Shown here in pieces: positions 26,082 to 36,795 of a stretch of DNA of 64,000 bases. The stretch lies in contig JAQFWX010000069.1 in assembly GCA_027605045.1 (NCBI GenBank), positions 124,001 through 188,000 of the forward strand, read 5' to 3'. Each line of letters opens with the position of its first letter. Position 1 is the stretch's first letter. The notes beneath the pieces were generated by a model. That model was given only the letters and a program-made list of their open reading frames with translations, was not told where the DNA came from and did not search any database. The stretch is from Phallus indusiatus. Its lineage: Eukaryota > Basidiomycota > Agaricomycetes > Phallales > Phallaceae. The position numbers and the translations under genes are program-made.

Positions 26082-27687
26082 AGTCCATTTTCCAAGCACG
26101 ACACTAGAAAAGGGGCGAGTGAAGAGTTCAGACACAGGCTACGGATGGAAAGTGTTGAAACACGTAATAATTATGTACCATTCAAGTTGCCTCAAGTCAC
26201 GTTACACGACGTGAATGTACACATTATTGTTCAGAAAAAAACCCGTTCAGCGTAGCGGAGTCGAATATTCTTATAAACTGAAAAATGCTGAAAATTTGCT
26301 GATCTAATTTTTTGCGACATTCATGCATCACGCCTGAGTACCGAGCACTTAGCATGACCAATGCTGTTTGAAAGCGCGTCTCAGTCTGGAAGCTATATTG
26401 TAAAGTAATCAGAGCCCATCCAAATTTAAAGTTCATCCTTATGATACATACATTGGCGGAGACAAAAATGTCACTAAGAAGTAAATAGAGGAGAAACACC
26501 GAGATTTTTCAGCTTTATAAGAGGTTGATCCTGAAGGTGCTCAAGCGGTGCGAAGAAAAGGTGGTGCTTCAGAATTTACATTGGGTAAGAGGAGTATCTA
26601 ATAAGATAAGAATAAAGGAAGAAATGAGAAAAGGAAAAGGGAACGGGAGCGGAAAGAAAGGCGAAGTTTGATTCTCTGGTGAAGTGTAAGTTAAAGTGGC
26701 AGGTTAAGCTATTTAATTACTATCGGCTTACTATACTTTCTGATTACTTTTTTGTATAAGACCCATCCGATTTGATATGCGCTGTTGCATATCTGACCCC
26801 TTTTTCATCCATCACTCGAACCGTCACGACGTCTCCTTTCGCGTCTGGCTCGAATGTCGATTTGTGAGGGAGGCCCCTTGCAGGTTATCATCGGTGAGCT
26901 GCTATATCGATGGATTTAGCCTATTTGCGATGGGAAACCTACTTAATTTCGGCTATTTTGACCCTTGGGTCCTAATGAACGTTGGTAATAAAGGCGGGGT
27001 TATATCGACATTTATTGGCCAAACCTCTTTCTCCATTCTGTTCAGGCCCGATTCAACAGGTGACCATTCTTTAAGTCTTTGAATGAGAAGGCTTCAATGG
27101 GAGTACGTTTTTTAGTGAAAAGATAGAAAAAAGTAGGAGTTTGTCTGAATGCCATTGGAAGTTAAGAGAAAACAACGTCTGAGATCTGTCACGCGGTCCA
27201 ACGCTTTTTGTACTCAGACTGAGGAAACTCGAACTAGCCTTCAATATCACCGTTTCAATTATAAATTACTATTCAAAAAAAAAATAAGTTGAGGGACGGC
27301 ATTTTGTTTATAATGGAGAAAAAAAAACATCGAGATCGGCATTTAAGCGGACTTCCGGATGATATCTTTTCTCAGATTAGATTCCTTACGAATTGATGTC
27401 AAAAAATTTTGCGCCGTGTGCATTATTAGGTCATGACGGGAGTAGTCTGGATACCAATCAACTACCTTGTCTTTGCGCATTATCATATATGTAGATGATA
27501 ATTTGAGGTTCAACTCCGCTCGAGTATATTACACGTGTAACTGCTTTCGATAAATATGCTTAATAAATTGTGAACAGAGGAAGATTTCAACGTAAATCTG
27601 TGTTGATTCATACCTTAACAATACGCGTTTTCCTTTTGGCCATCTGGCTAAACTATTTATGGCTGATGTGAAATGTAACGATGACAC
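26082..27687. other. Intergenic, no supported gene except a possible minus-strand exon
   Basis: About 1.6 kb, AT-rich, with homopolymer A runs near 27275 and 27322. On the minus strand, about 26744-26878 reads STFEPDAKGDVVTVRVMDEK followed by a further 20 residues to TAA, with a plausible AG acceptor in front. This looks protein-like, but no upstream exon or start could be joined. Nothing else was recognised. Confidence 0.4.
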
Positions 27688-29182
<1,495 letters not shown>

Positions 29183-29389
29183 TCATAGGGCGCTAGAAGG
29201 GCCCTATTGACCCACGCAGCTTTGTCAGGATGCCAGCAGCAAAACCTCCCCGGGCCTTGCAAGTGCGTTATAAACAAAATTTCCGTTGTTGGCGTTGGGA
29301 TGATTATTAAGAAAGGAAACTGAGTGAAGGAAAAACGTAAAATACACATGTGCTTATGTGATGCGAGAAACAGCCTTCAAGTTCAAGTT

Positions 29390-29397
29390 GTAGCGAG
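29390..29397. repeat. Left 8-bp target site duplication of the hAT element
   Basis: GTAGCGAG directly precedes the left terminal inverted repeat, and the identical 8-mer follows the right one at 33778-33785. An 8-bp duplication is the hallmark of hAT transposition. Confidence 0.93.
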
Positions 29398-29413
29398 TAG
29401 GGGTCGGCACCGT
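29398..29413 (+). repeat. Left terminal inverted repeat of hAT element
   Basis: TAGGGGTCGGCACCGT, the perfect inverse of 33762-33777. It is followed by CCGTAT-type subterminal repeats. Confidence 0.93.
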
Positions 29414-29843
29414 GCCCGTATAACCCGTATATACGGCACCCGTATTACGGTGCCGTATCCGTTACGAACGAGGGTGTCAGTGATCCACCCGTATGCCGAA
29501 CGAGGACTTTGGGTATACGGATACGGCCGTACCGTTAACGGCCGTATACACGTATATACGGGTTATACGGACTGAGTGTTTGGATAGCTTATGTCATGCG
29601 TGTTGTGCTGTTCAGGCCTGACGCGGCCTGACGTTTTACAGCACAATCTGTAGACCTAGCAACACATTTGGGCTCTCGATCTCTCCGCTCCTCTCTTCTT
29701 ATTTCCGCCGTTCAAAAAAATAGCACCATATTTCAGGGATGATCTTTTTCGTGCAGTGAAAACACCGAAAAAATAGGATGTCGTATGTACTTATATTGGT
29801 ATGTAGTTTTTTCTTCGCTTTCACAACCCCCCAAGTCTTTTAC

Positions 29844-32800
29844 ATGGTACTCTACCAGGATGAATGCAATGCACTCTCTAAACTCTTTCAGTCATTGCCC
29901 GCTACTCTTCCTGAATCACCAACATCCTCCCTGCTTCCACCTATAGTCGACCGGTCATTTCTCAAAGAAGAAGGTGCATGGGCAGCCTTTAATAAAGCCA
30001 TGCATGCTTCTTTTGGCGACAAAGCGTTTGGTCTCAAGATTCAGGAACGTGGTAAAGGCTTGATGTTAACTCTAGCTCTCATCAAATGGGTACTGGAGGA
30101 GCTTGAGAAGAAAAAAGATTATGACTCGGCCAAGCTGGTTAAGCTCTGGATTGATGCGCTGACTGTCGCTGCAAAGTCTGGTAGGCACACATTATCAGCT
30201 ATCCATTCTCTAATCAATTTATGATCCTAGGTGTCAGCACTGATGCATCTCGCCCACGGCGCGCTCTCCAACCAAATCGCCAGCAGCTTCTTCGTGAATC
30301 CGCCAGCGACGCAAACAAGAAAGCAAAGATTAATCAATCGACAGAGCCGGCAAAGAAGACGAAAGGCTATTACTATATTGATAGTGATGGTAATGAAGTT
30401 GATGATGATGAAGATGTGGCGACTACGGTTGTCAATCCACCAGTACATTCGGACAGTGATTCGCCCTACACTACAAATGAGGTTGACTCTAGTGAATCCG
30501 ATTCTGAGATTGCTTGTAATGAGGAGCTTAATGATGAGGTACCTTTTGTGCTTGATCACCGACAGTTCATTTATACTTTTTATACAGATTGTGTCGCTTC
30601 TTCAACGCAAGATAGAGCCCATGTCCAAGAAGGCAAAAAAACAAACTCGTTTGGCTGCTGACATTGCAAATGACGCTATCAATGAACAACTACCCGAGAA
30701 GCAACGCAAGCGCAAGAAAAAATCGAAGAATGATGCTAAAACGTCAAACAAAAAAGCTCGGATTGAAGACGGGATGAGTGAGGGCGTCACTGATAAACCT
30801 GAGGAACCAAGAGAGGTATGTTCAGTATCAAACCAACTTCGGTGTATTCACAGATGATAGAAACCAATTGTGGAGAAAAGGAGACCAGCAATCTATTATT
30901 TCTATGAAACAGTACCTAATAACGAGGAGGGGAAACCTGGTGAACCTGGTGACAAACATTACCGTTGCTATCATGGTAAACGCAAGATCTTGACCGTAAC
31001 GAAAAAGATGAAGGCGACTCAGATTGGTAACTTATGTTTTATTCTACTCATTTTATCGCTGATGTGTGCTACTTCTAGGGCTTCAAAATCATCTCAAAAA
31101 TCATTTCCCGGCCATGAATCGACTGTATGAGACGTTGAAAGCGCGTCCTGATGACAAACCTCCGACATTAGAAGAGCTTCAAATTGCTGCGGGGAAGATT
31201 CCACTGGATTCACCAAGCGTTATTGACTATATGAAAAATCTTGAAGCAAAAGCAGGTCCGCTTGTTGATGCGTTCAAACGTGCAACTGCGGGAAGTGAAG
31301 TAAGCAACAGTTGGTTCCCATATTTTCAATAAACTAACATACTTCGAAGACTCCATGGGATCAAACGGAGTTTGAGAATTTTTTGACAAAATGGATGGTT
31401 GTTTGTGATCAACCTTTTGAGGAGGTTGAACGGCCGGAATTCAAAGCCTTGTTGGAGTACAACTGCCGCCCAACTAAGCTCAATATACCCAGTTCAACAA
31501 CCATTAAACGACGGGTTATGAAGATGGGTGAGACCATGGAGACTGACATGAAGAACCTTATTGCGGTATGTTCCCTTGCTTCTATCTAGATTTTGCACTC
31601 AGGTTTTGTTGAAGAATTTGGATGGCAATGTTAGCCTTTCCTTAGATGCATGGACATCACAAAATGGTTATGCATTCATGGGAATAGTGATGCACTATAT
31701 AACGAAGGACTGGAAGCTTGGTATGTTCCTCCTCCTATTGAATGATCCCCGTACTCACATTCCATAATAGAAGAATGTTTAGTCGATTTCCGTGAATTAA
31801 TTGGGGAGCATTCCGGAAAAAACATGGCGATAACTGTGCACAAGACCATTGAGTCATTAGGATTAAAAGGCCGAGTATGTTGGTTTTGCTTATCAAAACA
31901 AAACCTGAAACTAATAGTAACCTAAGATTCAATCCATTGTGTCTGACAATGCATCAAACAACGACACAATGATGTCTGAACTTGAAGATTTATTCTTCAA
32001 TCAAGGTATCATATTCAAGGCGGCACATGCGCGGGGTCGATGCTTGCCACATATCGTTCATCTGGCTGCTATTGAGGTATTATATTCTCTATCATGAGAA
32101 CATAATTACTCACATTGCGTAGCTGTTATTGGGCATAGGAGGACTCTCTGAATCAGATCTCAAGGATGGTGATCAACGGAACTACCAAGACTCAGCGACA
32201 CTTTCGATTTCACGAGAAGCAGATGAAAATGCTGTCCAGCAAAAGGATGATTTTGATCAGTACCCATTGTTCAATGATGCCGCGTTACTTCCACCACTTG
32301 AAAAGGTAAGAAGTCTTGTAATGATCGCTTTACTCTACTAATGAAATGCAGCTTCGTAAGATTGTTCGTGCTATCAGATCAAGTCCGCAACGTCGTCAAA
32401 AATGGTTTGAAGAGATTGGAATTTCTCGTAGGGATATGAATGGACAGTCGACGGAAACTTTAAAGATGCTCATTTTGGACGTTCGGACAAGGTGGGCGTC
32501 GTGCCATCAGATGTGCAGTAAGTATTAGTTTTGGTCCGATAAACCTATATTATTGAATGCCTACTACAGGGCGTGCGCTCGACTACCAGAAGGAAATAGA
32601 GAGTTATGTTGCTAAAAGTATAGAGCTTCGACAATATGAGTTGTCTGGGAATGAATGGGAAGCAATTATGTTAATCACACATTGGCTTCGGGCATTCCGT
32701 GATGCAACTACTCAGATGTCGGCCACGAAACATTCAACATTCTCCTCTACCCACGCTATTTTCAAAGGCCTGCAAGACCACATCAAAGAACATATTCGTG

Positions 32801-33567
32801 CACTACCCAGTTCAGCCTCTCCTCAAATAAGAAGTGCATTGCTCGCATCGCATCGCAAGCTTGGTATCTATTTCTACAAAATCGACGAATCTCCATATCC
32901 TATTTGGGCATGTTGTGCGTACATATTCTTTCCTATAATGCATTATCTTAAACATGCTTTAGTACTTGATCCCCGAATCAACTACCAGCGCCTTGCTGAT
33001 GACCATGAGAACGAACCAGAACTTCTCAAAGAAATTCAACAACGCAAGTATGAGCTTGAGTCTCACTACCGACGTCAATATGCCGGGAAAATATCTGTAT
33101 CTAAACCCATGTCCACTCCTATAGTGTCAATGTACCGAAGCGGCACATTGGCTTCACCTGAGAAACTCAATTTCACTGCTCGCTATGGTCGCCAATACTC
33201 TGAGGATCAGGATGAGCTTGAAGAATATTTTCGTACGCCATCGGAGAAAAACTGGGATGGATGTGATCCGGTCAAATGGTGGGGAGCTAGACAAGCCCAG
33301 TTCCCCAACTTGTGCCGTCTTGCCCGTGATATTATGACTATTCCAGGTATGTCTTTTTGCTTATTTTTGCTTCTTTTTGCTTCAACCTCACTTCCCACCA
33401 ATTTGTTAGGCTCAGCAGTTGCTGTAGAACGAATTTTCTCTGGTGGCCGTGACACAATCTCCCTGCGCAGAGCTAGTCTTAAGCCTGATACCATTCGGAC
33501 CTTGATGCTGGTCAAGCAGAAGCTCAAACTAGCTCGCAATTCAGTTGAGGATATAATACAATACTAG
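29844..33567 (+). CDS. hAT family transposase
   Basis: Multi-exon gene inside the transposon. The start is uncertain (ATG 29844, or 29778 with a further small exon). The N-terminal part is followed by an acidic and then a Lys-rich linker (nuclear-type KKAKKQTR, KQRKRKKKSK), and a BED-like region with paired Cys/His (YRCYHGKRK then LQNHLKNHF). The catalytic core carries NVSLSLDAWTSQNGYAFMG (first Asp) and IQSIVSDNASNNDTMM (second Asp), then RTRWASCHQM. The C-terminus is the hAT dimerisation block SAVAVERIFSGGRDTISLRR and TLMLVKQKLKL. It ends at TAG 33567. All exons connect through short GT..AG introns and none carries an internal stop, so the enzyme could be functional. The last Glu of the DDE triad was not assigned by eye. 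Confidence 0.85.
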
Positions 33568-33761
33568 TAGACATTATGACATATTAAATATACTGCGTTT
33601 ACATTGTTTTTATGATTCCGTATCCGTATGGACCCGTATTACGGTGAATACGGTACGTATCCGTTCCGATGGAGCTCTAGCTAGGTGATTATACGGTACG
33701 GATACGGCACGGCTATGTCTGTATTTTATCCGTATAATATACGGCCGTAGCCGTATACGGT

Positions 33762-33777
33762 ACGGTGCCGACCCCTA
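33762..33777 (-). repeat. Right terminal inverted repeat of hAT element
   Basis: ACGGTGCCGACCCCTA on the plus strand, the exact reverse complement of 29398-29413, preceded by CCGTAT-type subterminal repeats. Confidence 0.93.
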
Positions 33778-33785
33778 GTAGCGAG
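33778..33785. repeat. Right 8-bp target site duplication of the hAT element
   Basis: GTAGCGAG, identical to 29390-29397 on the other side of the element. Confidence 0.93.
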
Positions 33786-33808
33786 TCGGGGTACACGTAC
33801 TCATACTA

Positions 33809-34380
33809 GAAAGGCATCTAGATAGTATTATCAATTTTAGAGCTGCCACGAAGAAAGTATTTCGAACCAAGGGTAATGAAAGGAAACATTGATAATTTAC
33901 TCTACACTTCAATTTAAATTCCTATATTTCATATCAGGACGCCTAGACAGAACCGACTGAAGCAATCACCGAAATAATCTCTAGGCTTTAGCCTTTCAAT
34001 ATTGCCACCACCCAATTACACGAACGAGTCTCCAAAAAGTTCTGGTCCGGCTCCGAGTCAACCCTCGTCGATTATGTTATTATTTCTTTCCCTGGGATTA
34101 TGAAATGAAGACGACTCGGATGGATTGGATCCACACGTATACTACTTGCAATTGTGAACCCCCGAGATGTGAGAGACCAATACCATGGACTTCGAAGAAG
34201 CTTATTCGAGGAATAATGAAACTTCAAGCCCAAGTAACAGGACGCAATAATAAGGACACCGGTGATGTTCATGCAGCGGATGAAATGAGTCTCAGTCCCG
34301 TAGGCGATAATCGCCCAGGATGGTTTCCATACTTTGGCCCAAGAACTTGAACGGAGATTATGGAATGTTTCCTGCGACAA
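33809..34380 (+). pseudogene. Decayed third copy of the EF-hand/ZZ gene (middle part only)
   Basis: Starting just right of the transposon, the sequence follows the intact gene at about 23975-24690. AAAGGCATCTAGATAG matches AAAAAGGCATCTAGACAT, GCCACGAAGAAAGTA matches GCTATGAAGAAAGTA, and GAAGCAATCACCGAAATAAT matches the exon reading TAITEVISDRV. Then TTCTGGTCCGGCTCCGAGTC, GATTGGATCCACACG and a decayed DDEWNGFCDSDD-like stretch near 34345-34380 follow. Frame shifts and stops interrupt every block. No EF-hand or zinc-finger part remains, so this is a gene relic. Confidence 0.75.
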
Positions 34381-35004
34381 CGATAACTCGTATGTTGAAA
34401 CTTGGTCCTATTGCTATCCTTCAGATTTTGCTGCTAAACGACTCGAATCGAGGAACATCAAAAACTATGGGTGAATGTTTCTGCCGGAATGGAATTGGAT
34501 CCAAAGGGTATGGTGCAAGGCCATGCGATCTGTCGAGGAATTGTCCCCGAAACCGTCGTTGATGGGTTTTTCGACTTTATTATCGAAATAATGAAGTTAC
34601 TGTCATCACTGGCATTTATTCCAGTGGTCGGTTTGTTGAATTTTATTCGAGGATTCCCGATGCAGCCTGATGAACAATAATTTTACCAAATACTTTGTTC
34701 CAGGAATGTCGGGAAACGTGATATGTACAGAGAATATTCATTAGTCGGATTCTTCCATTGGACTGGGCTTGTTCTTAATGTAGCAACAAAAGCTGGAGCA
34801 TACGTCATTTCTGTCACAAACGGGGAACAACACGGTATGTTCTTTGAGAATTCTGGAAATGAAGGTAAAATGAATGATTATTCAACGTTAACAAAGATAT
34901 TACAATTGGATTCAATCAAAACATCCAGATATCCATACGGATTGGTTAAGAATGTCGGGACTTTCGGCGGTTTCCCAATAAGGATAACGGTAGCAAGACG
35001 CTAA
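34381..35004 (+). other. Unidentified open frames next to the EF-hand relic
   Basis: Two consecutive plus-strand open stretches occur, about 34471-34680 (reads SAGMELDPKGMVQGHAICRG) and 34723-35004 (reads YREYSLVGFFHWTGLVLNVA). They are separated by a possible short intron (34680-34703). Composition is protein-like (balanced hydrophobic and charged residues, few Cys), and they lie between the EF-hand relic and the 3' end of POP5. I recognise no family and cannot place a start. It may be a decayed or a lineage-specific gene. Confidence 0.3.
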
Positions 35005-35115
35005 TCCTTCAATCCTCAAAAAAATCGAAACGGAAAAATCGATGCTGTAAGAAAATTATAGCCCAAACGCGTTCAATATCGGATTTGAAAAGTCAGTAGA
35101 TGTCCGAGTGCCAGA

Positions 35116-35806
35116 TCAATCTTGCATCGCTTGAATTTCTTTTTCACTCTTCTCGAGATAATCGTCGTAATTGTCGCTCCTTTGACCTTGTTTTACATGT
35201 TTATCAGCGTAGGTAATAGACCCAGAAAATTTATAAACCTTTTCCTGCAAAACGTGCTCTGTAACGAGCTATGATTTCCTTGTCGTATTTTATAGCCGCC
35301 ACTTGTGCATGCTTGATTGTTCCTACGACAAACATCGAATGACTTATGAGGAGAAAAACCATCTACGAGCAAGACAAACCTGATAAGTGAATCAAACGAG
35401 GGATATAATCCCTTCCGTTGATGGACGTAAGTAAAGTAACAGCACCCCAGGCGATCCTGTGATGGTCTCGTGCAATACGGATGATACATAAATTCGTAGT
35501 AGGAGAGAAATATTTGACTATAAACAAAAATATCAATACTTTCATCAAAATCAGAGATAATAGGTCACTTACTGGTCAGGGATGATGCAACAGCGCCCCA
35601 GCCAACCTCACCGAAATTTTTGACAACGCTATCTTTGAGCGCTTGCAATACGTGTCTTGAGTGCAGTTCATCTGTAGACGGAAGAGCTTGATTATTGCAT
35701 GATATAAGTTCAACCAGAAGCCATCGATTCTACGAGGATAAATGAGGATTGGGCACACCACCGAAGAAGGCAGAAAGGTTCGACAAACCTTGAAGCGGAC
35801 CATCAA
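35116..35806 (-). CDS. POP5: Ribonuclease P/MRP protein subunit Pop5
   Basis: Minus-strand gene from MMVRFK (ATG 35806; the second ATG at 35803 gives the usual MVRFK start) to TGA at 35116. After a short first exon come NRWLLVELISCNNQALPS, VLQALKDSVVKNFGEVGWGA, KYFSPTTNLCIIRIARDHHR, AWGAVTLLTSINGRDYIPRL and GTIKHAQVAAIKYDKEIIAR, with an acidic tail ending SEKEIQAMQD. These are the Pop5 family blocks. The protein is a core subunit of RNase P (tRNA 5' processing) and RNase MRP (rRNA processing) in the nucleus/nucleolus. Length about 165 residues as expected. Four exons with short GT..AG introns. It is head-to-head with the NIF3-like gene, 107 bases apart. Confidence 0.92.
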
Positions 35807-35913
35807 AAAGATAGTAAGTGACGTAATTGAGATTGGTCATCGATCATCCACCATTCAAAAATCAATGGGACACCGTTGGCCAGTGACTTAGCACGCTCCA
35901 ACTACTATCTGAC
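35807..35913. promoter_or_regulatory. Putative bidirectional promoter, POP5 / NIF3-like
   Basis: Only 107 bases separate the POP5 start (minus) from the NIF3-like start (plus), so both promoters must share or overlap here. No TATA box at a convincing distance is seen. Inference from gene arrangement only. Confidence 0.5.
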
Positions 35914-36444
35914 ATGCCACGCTTCTGTTTGGTATTTTATAGTCCCGTTAAATCAACGCAGAAGATATTGGGACAAATATTTTCCTCTTTTCCTGATATT
36001 GTTGGACATATAGGAAATTATCGTGACTGTGGTTTTGTTTCCAGAGGGACAGGTAAGCAAAGCGTTATCAGTTCGTTCACTGCTGAATAGCAATGATGAT
36101 TCCTCTTACTCGGGCTCATATTATTTTGTAATATCTTCCAGGTCAATTTACACCACAAGATGGAGCAAATCCCACAATAGGTCAGGTTGGAAAGCCGGAG
36201 TTCGTGGAAGAGGATCGGGTAGAAATTGTCATGAATGATAGTGAACATAAAATTGAACTTCGGAAAGTTGTTGAGAAATTAAAACAAGTACGTACCTGTT
36301 TGAGATCTAATTATGCACCAGGGATACAATTGACATTCCCACCAATATTATGTTTTATCTTCGGAATTATCCTTCATCATTCACTAGGTGCATGAATACG
36401 AAGAGGTTGTATACCATGTATTTCGATTGGAAGAAGGGATATAA
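35914..36444 (+). CDS. NIF3-like (YqfO/NGG1p-interacting factor 3 domain) small protein
   Basis: Three exons (35914-36052, 36142-36287, 36388-36444) join in frame to 113 residues. The start is MPRFCLVFYSPVKSTQKILG. Diagnostic blocks of the stand-alone approximately 104-residue NIF3-related domain are HIGNYRDCGFVSRGTGQFTP, GANPTIGQVGKPEFVEEDRV and HEYEEVVYHVFRLEE (family consensus HPYEE.AY.V..L). This domain is the insert found in bacterial YqfO and as a free protein in fungi. The molecular role is unsettled. The gene is easy to miss because each exon is short. Divergent from POP5. Confidence 0.85.
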
Positions 36445-36795
36445 AAGGAAATGATAAAGAAAAGGCCAGTTTATTGTATGTGCACCACCCTTTCAGCGCT
36501 CGCCGTCTGTTTGATACCCAATAGAGTTTTCGTGGTGATTCAATATCATTCATTACGATTCAATGCTTGGTTATTCGGTATCTGAATAGCCATAATTTAC
36601 TGGTATTTTTGGCTATCATCAGCTGTCATTCGACCCATCATATGCATAGATCGCTTCTAACTGGCTTAGTCAGGCAGCTGAATTCAATTGGATCCGATGA
36701 CCTCCTAAGCCTTCTCATCTTCTGCCGTCACAATTTGAATCTGTACTTTTAAAGTTTGACGTCCGTTGGACGTCTAATTGTAAAAACACACCACG

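Larger units (their letters stand above)
29398..33777 (+). mobile_element. Complete hAT-superfamily DNA transposon, 4,380 bp
   Basis: The element begins TAGGGGTCGGCACCGT at 29398 and ends with the exact reverse complement at 33777, giving perfect 16-bp terminal inverted repeats flanked by an identical 8-bp duplication. Inside both ends (about 29415-29575 and 33615-33760) are dense subterminal repeats of CCGTAT/ATACGG, the kind of motif bound by hAT transposases. The interior codes for one multi-exon transposase on the plus strand with no break that I can see. Exact target duplications and an open transposase suggest a young, possibly still mobile copy. The insertion lies between the upstream region of kinase A and a decayed EF-hand gene copy. 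Whether other copies exist cannot be seen in this window. Confidence 0.93.
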
